Positions 23,255 to 35,874 of a stretch of DNA of 64,000 nt are shown piece by piece. The stretch is from the NCBI GenBank assembly GCA_011316305.1, contig SAUG01000048.1, positions 124,001 through 188,000 of the forward strand. Direction: 5' to 3'. Below the pieces are notes generated by a model. That model had not been told where the DNA came from, did not search any database, and saw only the letters and a list, made by a program, of their open reading frames with translations. The position numbers and the translations under genes are program-made. Source of the stretch: Rusavskia elegans (taxonomy: Eukaryota; Ascomycota; Lecanoromycetes; Teloschistales; Teloschistaceae). Positions within the stretch are counted from its first letter, which is position 1. Each line of letters opens with the position of its first letter.

Positions 23255-26002
23255 ATGCATCTCGTCCGTCCCAGCCTGCTGGTGGCATTGGCCTTTTCTG
23301 TTGGCCGCGGCCTTGCGACTCCGCATGGTGAGCTCCATCTCTTGTCCGCCACGGCCACACTCCTCATGCTGTCATAGGTCCAGGTCATGCACCCCGTCGA
23401 CGTTACAACGATGGTGAGTGACCTTAGCACTCGAGCAATCCAATAATTCAGAGTCCTATCTGGCAGTACCCGTTCGAGCATTACCAGACTCGCTGCAGAT
23501 GGACACTTTACATCCTCGCACCCAATGCACCCACTCTTCTTCTGACCAGCGTCTGCACCGATCACAATGAGCTGACGGTTTCCATGCATAGATGGGAGCA
23601 CTACGAAGGATGACCTCGCCATGGTCACTGATGCCCCGGGTCCTCCCACCATCCAGCCCGGCGTACCCGCTCTGCAGCCCAGTATTCCCACCACTGGAGT
23701 TGCCAGTCTAGACATTCCACCCGCCCAGCAGACCTCGTCCTGGAGATCATTGGATCCATCTGTACCGCCCGTGAAAGACCCTCAGCCGTCAGACCCAGTC
23801 TTGACATCATCTTTGACAGCGGCTTCTTCACCATCAAATATCGACCCCGGTTCAGTTTCAGTCTCACGCTCGGCCAGCACAAGCACTTCGATTCCATTTC
23901 TGTCGGAGCTCATGTCCCAGCTGTTCTCTCAGTCCTCAACAACGCCGGAATCTAGCATCTACGCCCCTACTCTTTATTCCAGTTCCAGAGCTTCGGATCC
24001 AATGTCCACATGGTCACCTTCAAAGCCAATAGCCACCTCACGCTTCGACACAACATCGCCAGTTGAAGGCTACCCTGAGAATGCATCACCGCCAGCGTCA
24101 ACGCCTTCCATGCTCATCTATTCTTTCACACTCCCGCCCTACTCCAATGGCCTTGACACGAGTGGGATTGTCGAGACTTGGACAAGATCTTCGCCTGCAG
24201 AGGACAAGGATAAGCCATCCGCCACAGTCTACTCCTACAATATGCCGCCATACACTCCCAAAATCCCTACGTATGTGGCTACTTCCGCAGGTACAGCACC
24301 CTTGGATATGACAGCTGGTGCCCCAGGTAGTCCAGGTGGAGTTGCGCCGACCAATCGAATCTTTCTTCAACAAGGCTTCGTAGATCCGACAAAAGATCCA
24401 GTGACTGTCACATCTTCTATGGTCCCTGTCTATTCACCAGCTTGCCTCGGCAATGCCTATGGAGGTGGCTACGTGATAACACCTACCCTGTCCGTTGCCA
24501 ACACGAACGCGACGGGCATGGCGAAGATCCCTCCTGCATATGGGTTTTCTTACAAGTTTGAGCCTACCATATCGCCGGGCTACGGGGGTGCGGTCGTGAT
24601 CGTGGACACAAAGGCACCAGCACCAACAGTGAGCTCACAGCCAAGTCCTGGCCTGCCTAGCAAGGATGTCGTCTTTACTTCGTCGAGAGCTACTCAATCC
24701 GTTGGAGCAAATTCTGGATCTCACTTGGCGCTTAAGGATGCATCACCCAACATGCCGAAAGATCTTGTATCTACATTGACAGGAAGCCTCTATGGTATAA
24801 GTAACCCAGGAAACTTGTCCCCTCATGCAACGTCGGGATCTACTCAAGCTTCTGGAGGCCTGACCGGATCACCTCCATCAGCCAAGGATGAACCGATCAA
24901 CTTGTCTGGACCTTCCTTTTCGTCCAAGGACGCATCACCTGTCAATACCCCAGACCATGTACCTATCCACACTGGAAGCATCTACGGTACAAGTACACAA
25001 GATAGTTCGATTTCTTCCATGGGGTCTGGATCCGTTCAACCTTACGGGTCCTCAGCTGGTATTCCTCTGTTCGACAAGGATAGACCCACCGTTAACCCTG
25101 CAGTCCCTGCATTAACACCAGCAACCGATACACTCGGTATGACGCTCTCAGGCAATGCAATCTCCACTCTCTTACCGACATCTACCAAATCATCTGGGGC
25201 CTACAGTGGTCCTCCTGCACCATTCAAGGACAACTGGGTGACAAACCCCAGAGACAATATTCCGACAACAGCAAGGGATTCGCAGAATATGAACGTCGCA
25301 GGCACTCCAGTCTTCAGCTCTGGGAAAGGATCTGCTCAATTGTCCGAGACGACTTCTGGGGTACTCCTACCAAGTAAGGATGCGTCGGTGAGTCAGGAGG
25401 GGCTTTTGCCGGCATCACATGGAGGATACCTTGGTACAAATGTCATGATTTCTTCACTCTCCGTTTCTCGAAATGGTGCTGATGGCCATTCCTCGGTCCT
25501 GGCAACGAGAGTCAAATCGGTCATTGTTACGACATCGACTACATGGTGCCCAAGCACAGCGCCCAATCACTTAAGCATCATTTCTTCTATTCTAGGAGGT
25601 GTGGCGCTGAGCACCGCTGTTACCGGTAGCGAAAATATGGCAAACGGAGATATGAACAACAAGGACGCCTACCCAATGGATGCTGGCGTAACTTCATCGA
25701 GAGCATTAGGAGCAGTGACGATCTCAAAGTCCACTTCTACCGAAATCGACTCGGCTATAGCTACCATCCTGCCACAAGGTGAATTGCAGAAAGCAGCTGT
25801 AGCTTTTGACTCGACCGTTACGGATGCATCTGGTACCATTTCTGTACAGCATTTCAGCTCCAAAATCAACAGTACGCTTATCCTGTCAAGCGATGAATCC
25901 GGGGTCACTCCGTTCCCAGGAAAGTCTGCCAGACTCGCAGCCAGCGTGGTCACGGTGTTTGCTGTCATCTTTTCCGTCTGCCTCTTATCGAGCTATGCCT
26001 GA
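23255..26002 (+). CDS. Serine/threonine/proline-rich GPI-anchored cell-wall protein
   Basis: Exons 23255-23327, 23378-23413 (36 nt) and 23592-26002 give 839 aa. Two introns (GTGAGC to CATAG; GTGAGT to CATAG) join a signal peptide (MHLVRPSLLVALAFSVGRGL, then ATPHG) to the long exon. The mature region is low complexity and rich in S, T, P, G. It has imperfect repeats: SKDASP recurs around LTGSLYGIS and HTGSIYGTS, and YSFTLPPYS pairs with YSYNMPPYT. The C-terminus is a hydrophobic tail preceded by a small-residue region (GKSARLAASVVTVFAVIFSV, then CLLSSYA), a GPI-attachment signal. It is likely a heavily O-mannosylated surface or wall protein; I recognise no catalytic or adhesin domain. Starting at the ATG at 23621 would lose the signal peptide. 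Confidence 0.75.
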
Positions 26003-26522
26003 GATATCTGTGCATGCACGGCTCTGACAGGAAAGACAGCTTTTTGTGGGGCTTGTGGAACGTCTGCTATATCATGCTTCGTCTTTATTGCGCTATCTCC
26101 CCTTGCTAGGTGCTTATGAAGAGCTAGATGGAGGTATAGGGAATCATAATAGGAGCTTGCCAAAAGGGGTCCGCGAATCTACAGACATATGTATCTCTAG
26201 CATCGACGAAATAAAATCGCAGCCAAAGCGTTGCCTTGCTTGAAGTCCCTACCAGCTGCCCAAATCATTGCATCGACGGTGTGCTGCGACTCGGTTCTCC
26301 TGAGCTGATCACCCTACCCCAACCACGCGTTGCAAGTATCTTTGGTCTCTTCTGCACCCGTACGAGTACCTTCAAGTTGCTTGGAAAGCATGCCTGATGG
26401 CGACTCTTCGCTCAGCCACCATCTCATATCGTCTGCGACTTCCAAAAGCCGCAAGCACCGGCTGTTTGCATTCTTTCCTTGCTTGACTATGATTCCCCAG
26501 GAGTCGCCACTTCGTCAGTGTA
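26003..26522. other. Convergent intergenic region between the GPI-protein gene and prefoldin 6
   Basis: 520 bp between two stop codons on opposite strands. No gene or repeat is evident. Confidence 0.5.
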
Positions 26523-27151
26523 TCATTTTGCCTCTTGCATTTTCATTTGCAGTTGGTAGACCTGCCAGTGATCAATATGATAGAACAGAACACCTCCTCC
26601 ACGACTGACCTCCATCTTCTTCCCCTCACTCTGCTCTTGCATGTCACTGATAAGCTTCTCCACCCGTTTTCTGTGTTTCTCATCACATCAGCCTGGCTCC
26701 CCTACTCAAAACGCCATTTCCCAACCACATCGATGGTTCTTCAAGAGCGGTGTCATTGCACTCAGCCCCTTCATATCCCTGATGTTTTCGGCCCGTTATT
26801 CAGAAGGGTTCACATACATCTCCTTCTCAATGAACTCCAACCTCCCATCCACCGCCGACTCCGCCTCCGTCTTCTCCTGCTTCAGCAGCACGGGTCCGAT
26901 CAGCTTGTAGATGGTGGAGTCGTCGGACAGGGTGTTGAATTCTTTGCGCACGGCGAGGTTCTCTTGTTGTTGCGATTCGAGGCGCTGGCGGGAGGTGATT
27001 TGGGTTTGGAGATCTAGGGTGGGAGAGTGGTTAGTGTGATGAAGGGGGGGAAGGGAAGGGGGGGAAGCGGAGCGGGTGAGGTGCCTGTTTGGAGTTTTTG
27101 GTATTCTTCTGAGAGGGATTGGAGGCGTTGTTGGGGGGAGGGGGCGGTCAT
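26523..27151 (-). CDS. pfd6: Prefoldin subunit 6 (Yke2)
   Basis: Four exons on the minus strand: 27151-27085, 27013-26818, 26670-26610 and 26561-26523, 120 aa. It reads MTAPSPQQRLQSLSEEYQKL, DLQTQITSRQRLESQQQENL, KLIGPVLLKQEKTEAESAVD, GRLEFIEKEIKRVEKL and KKMEVYQLQMKMQEAK. This is the beta-type prefoldin pattern of two helical coiled-coil arms around a beta hairpin (YKLIGPVLLKQ). Prefoldin captures unfolded actin and tubulin and passes them to the CCT chaperonin. Intron 1 has a GC donor (ACAG/GCACCT, AG acceptor). Intron 3 is 48 bp, in frame and stop-free, but its removal restores the family sequence. Divergent from VPS4. Confidence 0.92.
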
Positions 27152-27559
27152 TGTTGTCGGTGGTAGGCGATTCTCGACACGACTCGCGGCTCACAAAGAG
27201 AGACCGCTGGGTTTGCTAGCATTCACAGCGGCGCCGGTTGTGTGAACATTGGAACATAAGAGGAGATCAGTTGGCGGAGCGGAATCAATACGGAGTGGGG
27301 GATTCGGCGCTAGGCGGGGGGTACTTCGTCTCTTTGATCACCATGGTGATGGGATCGGTTAAATACCGAAGTGAGATCTTTTACTTGCTGAACACTCGTG
27401 AGAAGAGTGTCCGTCTCTATTTGACGCTGAGCGACGCATCCCAAGTTGCCTCTGGAAGCACTCCCACAACGAGCGTTCCTCATTGACCTAAACAATCCCG
27501 ACTCGACAGAAGGAAAAAGAACGTCCGAAGGCATCAAGTCGTCCCCAACATAACACGAC
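27152..27559. promoter_or_regulatory. Divergent promoter region between prefoldin 6 and VPS4
   Basis: 408 bp between the two start codons. No recognisable core-promoter element stands out. Confidence 0.4.
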
Positions 27560-28940
27560 ATGTCAAACACCGATTTTCTTGGCCGGGCAATTGACGTCGT
27601 CAAACGCGCCATCGAAGACGACAAAGCCGGCGAATATGAAAAAGCATATCAACTCTACTACCAAGCTCTCGAGCTCTTCATGCTCGCCCTCAAATGGGAA
27701 AAGAACGCCAAATCCAAGGAGATGATCCGCACAAAAGCCAGCGAGTACATGGAACGCGCGGAAAAGCTCAAGAACCACCTTGCCGATGCCGACAAAGGCA
27801 ACAAGAAGAAACCAGCTGCCGTAGGCTCCAATGGCAAGGTCTCGGGGGGCGGAGGAAAAGGCAAGGACGATGAGGACGAGGAGATGGATCCTGATGCAAA
27901 GAAGTTAAGGGGCGCACTGCAAGGGGCGATCTTGACGGATAAACCGAATATCAAATGGGAGGATGTTGCGGGGTTGGAGCAGGCGAAGGAGGCACTGAAA
28001 GAGGCAGTCATATTACCGATCAAATTCCCGCATCTTTTCGTGGGTAAAAGGCAGCCATGGAAGGGAATCTTGCTGTATGGGCCTCCAGGGACGGGTAAGA
28101 GTTATCTGGCGAAAGCGGTGGCGACGGAGGCGAACAGCACGTTTTTCAGTGTGAGCAGTAGTGATCTGGTCAGTAAGTGGATGGGAGAGAGTGAGAGGTA
28201 TGTTGATTCATCTTCCCCATTTCATCAGCAAGGGGGCTGATAAGGGATGGACTAGATTGGTCAAGCAACTCTTTGGTATGGCACGAGAAAACAAGCCTTC
28301 AATCATCTTCATCGACGAGGTCGACGCTCTCTGCGGACCGCGAGGAGAGGGCGAGAGCGAAGCATCACGGCGTATCAAGACGGAATTACTGGTACAGATG
28401 GACGGCGTAGGCCGTGACTCCAAAGGCGTCCTCATCCTCGGCGCAACAAACATCCCCTGGCAACTCGACGCCGCCATCCGGAGACGTTTCCAACGACGTG
28501 TTCATATCTCCCTCCCTGACCTCCCCGGCCGCATGAAGATGTTCGAGCTGGCTGTGGGGACCACACCCTGTGATCTCAAACCCGCGGACTTCAAGACCCT
28601 TGGCCAACTTAGCGAAGGCTACTCTGGGTCCGATATCGCGATCGCAGTCCAAGATGCTCTGATGCAGCCTGTGAGGAAGATCCAGACGGCGACGCATTAC
28701 AAGCCAATTACCGTGGAGGTGGAGGGGCAGATGGTGGAGAAGTTGACGCCGTGTAGTCCGGGGGATAAGGGGGCCTTGGAGATGAACTGGACGGATGTGG
28801 ATAGTGAGAAATTACTCGAGCCACCGCTGGTGCTTAAAGATTTCGTGAAGGCGGTAAAGGGGGCGAGGCCAACGGTCAGTCAGGAGGATATCAAGAGGAG
28901 TGCGGAGTGGACGGCGGAGTTTGGCAGCGAGGGTGGTTGA
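27560..28940 (+). CDS. vps4: Vps4, AAA ATPase that disassembles ESCRT-III
   Basis: Exons 27560-28197 and 28256-28940 with a 58-bp intron (GTATGT to CTAG) give 440 aa, the family length. The MIT domain (about 1-80, [20 protein letters not shown]) binds ESCRT-III tails, followed by a charged linker. The AAA domain has Walker A GPPGTGKS (about 174-181), Walker B IIFIDE (about 229-234) followed by VDALCG, a sensor [10 protein letters not shown], and arginine fingers in RRRFQRR. The C-terminal part ([13 protein letters not shown], then [20 protein letters not shown]) is the Vps4 oligomerisation region and C-terminal helix. It acts at late endosomes in multivesicular-body sorting and in other ESCRT-dependent scission. 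Confidence 0.95.
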
Positions 28941-29523
28941 TATGGTCAGATGGGTTCTTCGACATCATGATGGGAGATGATATGGTTCGTTATTATAGCG
29001 ATGGCGTTCAAGGTCTCGAGAGCTAGCTTCACATGATAGTTGATCAAGGATTTCTCCTGTTGTGACAACTCTACGATTATGATTGTTTGTAGCAAGACCC
29101 GAAGGTTTTCACAGATTCGAACTACTTTGCACTTGGGCCAGTCTTCATTGTGGCTATTTTGTTCGAGACTCGCGCATCACAACCCCTGAGCCCTGGACAT
29201 CGAAAGAGCCCACTACGCGTCACGTGATATCTGCCGCGCTCGCGTTTGGGGTCGACGACGACCACGCGTCTTTGAAGTGACTGCACTCTGCACTGCTCTG
29301 TCAACTCAACAGGATTACTAGTAGAAGCCTTATTTTCAGCTGTGATTGGTGCAACTCGCATACCAAGCCCACTGTTGGTCAGGCTGGAATTATTGATCTC
29401 AATTCATCAGAAAGATCGTGAAGCAGTGGCACTTCTTCAAGAGATTTCACTTGTTCCAATACCATCACCTTACAAATGTCCTTCTTTCAAACTTGCCACT
29501 GAGGCTGATGGTCTCTACAACCC
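28941..29523. other. Intergenic region upstream of the F-box gene
   Basis: 583 bp between the VPS4 stop and the F-box start on the same strand. No feature is supported. Confidence 0.45.
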
Positions 29524-31609
29524 ATGATGGCGGCAATAGACCTACCTCTCCAGTGCAAGGATGGTATTCAAACAGCAGATGCTAAAGTCACTTTGTTGTC
29601 AATGCCACCAGAGATCCTAGATGGGATTGCTAAAGAGGTACCGAAAAGCAGCCTTTCTCATCCCGGAATTTCATCTTTTAAAGGTATTCAGCTCAATTAA
29701 AGTTTAGGTACCTTATCGACATGATCTTAGCAGTCTATCAAGGACATGCAAGACTCTCAAGAGGGTAGTATTTCCAAGGCTTTACTCAAACTTGGTTCTC
29801 AAGGTGCCCCAGTCATGGTTCCAATTGCCAGCTTTTGAGAACCTTCTTGCTTCGGGCGGCGAGGGGCTTCAGCACACTACATCCCTCAAAATTTCCACGC
29901 TCGCAGACCCTCTGAGGTATTCGGAAATCGAGGATATCGTCATGGACCCATCGGATCTATTGCCAGATGTTCCACAAATCTACTTTCCTGATGCGCGGAC
30001 ATCGATCCACCTAAATGCCCTTGTCCGCATACTTATCAAGCGGCTACCAAGAGGACAAATAACCGAGTTCATATATGTCGTATCTCGATGTAACTCTTGT
30101 TGCGCCGAGTCTGACAGTGTTTTGAAAACATAGCTGGGAACATGGATGTGTTTGCGACTATATAACGATTGACAATCTACTGGAATTCCAATCACCTGTC
30201 CTTACTACGCTTTCGCTCGACCGGTTCCGCCATGAAGGAGTTGCCTTCAACGGTCATGTACGAGGTCTCCGATCTCTTAGCTTCAACTCGTTAGGACCGA
30301 TAAGAGAACACGAGCGTGTCTGGGTTTGGGACTCCATTTCCTCGGTTAAGACCTCCTTAAGGCACCTTACAATGGGAGCAGAAACCGAGGCAATCAAAAG
30401 CTTATATTGCCCCGGAAGAGTTTTCAACGATTACTATGACGAAATGTTCGATGGATTAATGGACTACTTTCTCAGCCACCCTGATGATAACAACCCCCCA
30501 AATGGGGGAAGGTTCTTCTTGTCTCTGAACACTTTTACGCTCAAGGGACTTAACATCGATAAGTTGATCAGGGGCTGCATGTCGCTGCTTGATTTCTCTG
30601 GGTTGACTTCACTTTCACTCGAAGACTGTCGAGGTGTAGAGAGCTTCTTCACTGCCGTGGAAAGTGCGAACAACAAGCAAGGTGTACCTACACAATCATT
30701 GTTGCAGCTCCAATCTTTCCATCTGCGACACTTTTACACCAGTCAGGCTACCAATATCAGGGCTCATCTTTTAGCCTTCTTGACGTCGATCCCAGGTCTT
30801 ACCAACCTGTCAATTCTACTCCAAGCCCATGAGCGCCCGCAAAACTTCCATCGTCGAAATTTTGGCAACGTCTTGCTCACCCATGGAAAATCCTTAAGAA
30901 CGTTGCTTTGGGAGGAGCGAAATGAATTCCGTAATAGCTACACTGATCCTTCGGCCGCGATATTCCCCTCGACAACTGCCCTTATAGAGATCGCTCGAAA
31001 TTGTGGTAATCTTGTTGAACTCGGTGTTCCCATGGACTGGCATATTCTCACTGGCGCGCCTCGGCTAAATGACCATATGGTATGTCACTGTTCACTTGGT
31101 AATAACTCAAACAATGACTAATGATTCTCGAGTAGCGAGCATACAGGGCGTTGAGGTCTTCTTTCAAAAGCCTACGAACACTCAATATCCGTAACATGCC
31201 CCCGTTCGATCCAACAGCAATAATGCTCCCGTTCGATCCAATAGCAGAAATGCGCCCCTTCGATTGGAGAGCAGCAAAGCTCCCAATCGTCCGTGTATTT
31301 GCGGGTTTTGTCGATAGTGCCATAGCGGCTCTTATTGGCCCATCGGACACCAGCAGCAGCATGCCTCTGGATACCTTAGCTCTTGGAGCACTGAGCTATC
31401 GGGATGTACGTAACGGGCTTGGCCTCATAGATGTCCACGAGCAAGATCTTTACGAATTTCTTCGCCCTCAGATCTACGCCGTGGATCGCCGGTATTATTG
31501 CGAGGGCAAACACAAGCCGCTGGCAATCCTCCGGGAAATCGGCGCCTACGAGAAGACAGAAGCTGCAGGATATTGCGTTGAAGTTCTGAAGCCATATTGG
31601 CTGCGATGA
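29524..31609 (+). CDS. F-box domain protein with leucine-rich C-terminal region
   Basis: Proposed exons are 29524-29637, 29708 to about 30066, 30134-31079 and 31136-31609, roughly 630 aa. An F-box spans the first intron: VTLLSMPPEILDGIAKEVPY, then RHDLSSLSRTCKTLKRVVFP. Later parts have irregular leucine-rich segments (FTLKGLNIDKLI, LTSLSLEDCRGVE, LTNLSILLQ). F-box proteins recruit substrates to SCF (Skp1-cullin) ubiquitin ligases; the target is unknown. Intron 2 is problematic: the clean donor at 30080 (GTATCT) does not restore the frame with the acceptor at 30133, whereas a weak donor at 30067 (GTTCAT) does. Exon 4 has three tandem nine-residue units starting PFD. Fungal F-box genes of this type expand lineage-specifically. 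Confidence 0.65.
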
Positions 31610-34600
31610 GGTTTCGAGAGTGCGTGAACTATGGTGTCTGGCCAGCATGTCGAAGCTTCTTCTTGGTGGTTTTCTCACGGCATCTCATTATCGGTATTGA
31701 CGTACGGTCATCTTAGTGATGGGCGCAGTGGCTCCGATACTTGCCAAAGCTTGTCAGATCAGTATCCTTAGCCTATGACAATCTCATTCACGTCTAGATG
31801 GCTAAAAGCTTGTCTTATTCCTGTCCATCATCATCGATGACTCTTGACTGTCGCACACATTCCATACTATATTACGATGACCTGGCAGTATCGTCATTAC
31901 AAAGTCACACCATAAGGTATTCATATCAGGTTTCGACCTAATCTTTGATTATTTTGCCCCCTACATGAAACTCATCATTTGCAATCTTCAATTTCATCAC
32001 AGAACCTTCCAACCCCTCTCAATTTTCGATCCGCTGGCAATACGTATACGCATACCATCCCCCGATCTATCCATTTAATTCTCACCGCCTCCCCTGCCAA
32101 CCCCATCGCTCACCATCCACTCCTCCTCCTCCCCTATTCAGAACCCCACAAACACAACATACTCCTCTCTTCTCCTCCCCTCGTCCTGCCTAATCGGGCA
32201 TCTGATACCTCGATTACCAACCATGCCACACCAGTGCCAGATATCCCTCAGCCCAAGACTGTATCTCATGATTTCTACTCACAGCCACCACGATCCGGGA
32301 AAGATATCTGGCGATAAACTCACGTTCTTAATGATCATATATTCATTCTGCTCTCCTCATAGACATACCTTTCTCTCGCCCTGTCACAATTCTTTTCGAT
32401 AAGGGTCCTATGATTTAATATCACAGAGATTATTTTTCTGCATCAAAGGTAGGAACTATGCAGCATGGAATGCGAATTGTGCAGGGAGATCTCTGTGTTG
32501 ATGGGCTGTATAATGATTTTGATGGAAGTGGTGAATTTGTGTGATCTTCTGTACGTGTAGGGAGTTATGTTTCATGGACAGGACTTTTGAGAGGATTCCT
32601 AAGAGGATTGCCAAGGGGAAGGGGAGGGGTGTTCTGAGTATAAATAAGACAACAATAGTCTTTTTGATGGAAGATGCCCGGACGGACCTAGGGTAATTGC
32701 GAAAATGGATTTTCCCTGGTAAATCAATAGGCTAGATTTGGGCAAATTCCGTCCAGCGGATATTTGATTCTTCGGTGGGTGAGTCGAAACTACTACAGTA
32801 TCGATCGGGTACCTAGGAAAGACCGACTAGGTGCAGGAAGACATGGAGGTGAGCACGTAGATTGAATTCACGACTCCAGATGATATCTGGCTCCCACACT
32901 GTATTTGAATGAATGAAGGAATGATTTGGATAATGTTGCCTGTGCATGCTGGTTGACACTGGGTGATCGATATATCACAGTGAAGGTTCGTCCACGGTAG
33001 TAGGTTCAAGACCTTGGATTCATGCTATCCTGTAGCGTACGACCTTTTCCAAAGAGAGACCCTGAGCCGGGCCATCTTAGGCCTCTGTCAAATTCGGATA
33101 TCCGGCCGTATCCCTTCGCCTGCCAATGATAATGGGGTCCGTAAGGGCTCTCAGCATCGCGGACAACTATATATCATTCAGCCATGTCTCGTGTGTGGTT
33201 CGTCCTGGGGAGAGTGATAACCTACTGCATGTCCCTTTGCCACCATAACGATCGGGTACGCACTCAAGCGTGTGACAGCCTTGCGTGGATCGTCTCTCAA
33301 TAGGGCGAACTCATGGCTTTTATGTTCTGCTCCAACCATCCCTTCCCTAGCACTGAAAGCATTGATGTTGTTCTGCATCCTCAAAAAATTCCCTCACACC
33401 CTCTTGTATGATCATTCTTGCCCTTTGACGTACATGATAGACTCCAGAGTTCGCACATGAACATTGTCAAACGCCGAGCCCTGAATATCAATTAATTCCA
33501 TAGGCTACCAGGTAAAGAGGTAAGTGATCTTCATGAGCTGCTGGGTGACCCTGAACAGGTTCAACGCACAGCAGTGTTCTTGGCCTCGACGGGCTTGCTC
33601 GGGCAATTCAGAGGGTATGCAGAAAACAAAGGACATCTCCCCACAACAATCAAATGAGGCAGAAGGTGCACTCTACATGAACAGCGAACCCCTATGCAGG
33701 CAAGAGCCGGCAACGGACGCGGCAGAAGCCATATGCATGATGACTGGACCAGAGATGAAGAAGGATGTAACAGAGGGAATGAGGGTTAGGGGGAGGCATC
33801 ATACAGTTGCAGCGATGGGCATGCCTCCCTCGCCCTAAGATGCCTAAGCATGAAGTGACGTGCGGGACTTACAGGTCACGCAGAGGAGAGAACAACAACA
33901 TACACATAAAGGGACCTGCACGAGCGGGATATCATTGAGGGTCGTGGTTGCTATATATAGCTTTATTCAGCTTAGGGGTAGGGTCCTGAGCAGGCACTGA
34001 TTCTCGCATGGGCGAAGAAGCAGGGTCGGAGTATGAACTAGTCAATCAATCCTCAGGCGCTCAGCTTTCATGGCCAAAAGTGTGGACTTGGTATCGAAGA
34101 ATTAGCTCAGAGGACTGCGTGCGTCACTCCATGCGGGCTGATAATATCTGGTTGCCAAAGTGGGGATTGATTTCGATTATAGCGAACTTGAGAGAGCCGA
34201 CGATGCCTTTATTATCTTGACCTCCCTCTCTGTAGCCTGTATCGAACTGGGAACGGGGTCAGAGAGTGAGTTCATTCATTGACATATTCGTTGGTTTTGC
34301 ATGATACAGGCTCTTTGGAGCAACTCGATGCCTGCGTTCGCAAAGCAGGTTCACCGTCATACCAAGGTGGCAACTGATAAGTCCTAGGTCTACCGTGTCG
34401 AAGGCGGTGGTGAGCTCTCGTTCGACCTTGTTAACCATAACATCATATATACCTCTGCGTAACGAAGTCATCCAGGAAGCCGTTTCGACATGCACTTGCT
34501 CAAGATAACTCTTTTTAGTAGCAAAGGAAAGATGGGGGGTAGGTTGGGGTTGCCAAAGAGGAATTAGCTGGTTCTAAGTGCAAGAAAAGTCGGATGAGGA

Positions 34601-35409
34601 ATGAAAATTGAAAAGTCAACTCGCTGCCTGGCATAAGATGCTTTGGGATCCGCACAGGAAAGCGTGTGCATCAGCAACCAATAATGGAAGGGGATCGAGT
34701 CAGCATACGGACAATGCGTCAACTATACTACCACGAGCTTGGATAATGACTGCAGGAGAACGGCGATGCTTGAACTTGGCTTCTAATGCCCCAGGCTGCC
34801 GAGACTGCGCGGCCCCCTTTTGAGTCAGAAGCGCGGTGGCGCCTTGAGCGCCTGACGCAGCCAATCATGTAATGCGTATACCCGGTAAGAAGAAGCTCCA
34901 GGCTAAAAGGGGAGCCATTGGCATCTTAGAAGTCCGGTAGCGTCCCTCCATCCTTCACGGCCAGTTCTCCTCTGGAATCAGAATGGAGTTATGGGCTCCG
35001 ATACAGAAACCTGTTGTGCAAATCACAGTTTTTCGTTCCAGCTATAACTACAGGAAATCGTGGTCTCTATGTTATGATTCGAGGGTTCGGGGTTTTTCTA
35101 CACACCATCTTGCGTGCCACCACCTATCACATCGAACCCTGCGCCGCACATTACTGCCCTGGATGTCCTGGTCATCGACGTATCGATTACACCTATCTCC
35201 AAGGCATATGTCGCTCGTTAATTTTGGTATTGCATTCAGTACTTGTTTTCTCTCTCTCAGACACATACTCTCTCCATTCTTTTCACACTACTCAATGACT
35301 CCTCTTCGCAACAAGAATACCCAGCTCTCCATCATCTCAGTTCCACTCCATCCAATCTAATCCCATCCCACAGCACCCCCTGAACCCATCCTTAACCCCC
35401 TATCCCATA
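31610..35409. other. 3.8 kb gene-poor region
   Basis: Pyrimidine-rich near 31980-32330 and otherwise of ordinary composition. Short open frames (31979-32317, 33524-33838, 34008-34220) have no domain, splice or codon pattern I can defend. I see no RNA gene or recognisable repeat. Confidence 0.45.
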
Positions 35410-35874
35410 CTAAACCTCAAACTCCTCCCGGCCCTCAAAGACCCTGTACCTCCCTACTCCGCCAACCCTAAAAGTCGAAGTCGTATCCAACGTGTCCATA
35501 AACTGCATATACACTACCTTCCCCTCCACCACTTTGGCCCATATGCTGAACGGGCTCGTACTCTCCTTGCCCAGCGTGCGGGAGCGATACGTGAAACGGC
35601 CGAAGACGGCGACGTCTTCTCCCTCTCCGAAAAGGGAGAGGACTTCGAAATGTTCTTGCGACCAGATCTTGTTAACGGTGGCGAAGGTGTTGAAGATTGC
35701 AAGGGGGCCCTCGTTGGGGTGGGAGCCGGCGTAGGGGAGGATCTTTTGGAGAGAGGGGTTATTGTAGTTGAGGGAGACGTAGGTTGCGTTGGGGGCGATG
35801 AGAGTTTCGAGAGTCGAGAGGTCAGATGTGTTGGCGAGGAGGGATTTGACGACATCGATTGGAGTGGAAGACAT
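35410..35874 (-). CDS. SnoaL/NTF2-like small protein
   Basis: Single exon, 154 aa, starting MSSTPIDVVKSLLANTSDLS. The fold signature is the SnoaL-like pattern: an N-terminal helix pair, then NATYVSLNYNNP, then GPLAIFNTFATVNKIWSQEH, then strand pairs FEVLSLFGEGEDVAVFGRFT and FSIWAKVVEGKVVYMQFMDT. Such ketosteroid-isomerase-like proteins have varied roles (cyclases, isomerases, or stress proteins without known substrate), so I infer no reaction. The open frame is clean and strand-consistent, and a decayed copy lies just downstream in coordinate (36318-36734, same strand). Confidence 0.75.
   Translation of the reverse strand: MSSTPIDVVKSLLANTSDLSTLETLIAPNATYVSLNYNNPSLQKILPYAGSHPNEGPLAIFNTFATVNKIWSQEHFEVLSLFGEGEDVAVFGRFTYRSRTLGKESTSPFSIWAKVVEGKVVYMQFMDTLDTTSTFRVGGVGRYRVFEGREEFEV

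Noticed and set aside
22739..23377. 212-codon open frame before the GPI-protein gene
   Set aside because: It reads through the signal-peptide exon in another frame and has no recognisable features.
31979..32317. 112-codon pyrimidine-rich frame
   Set aside because: Composition-driven open frame (C/T-rich tract) with no domain or splice support.
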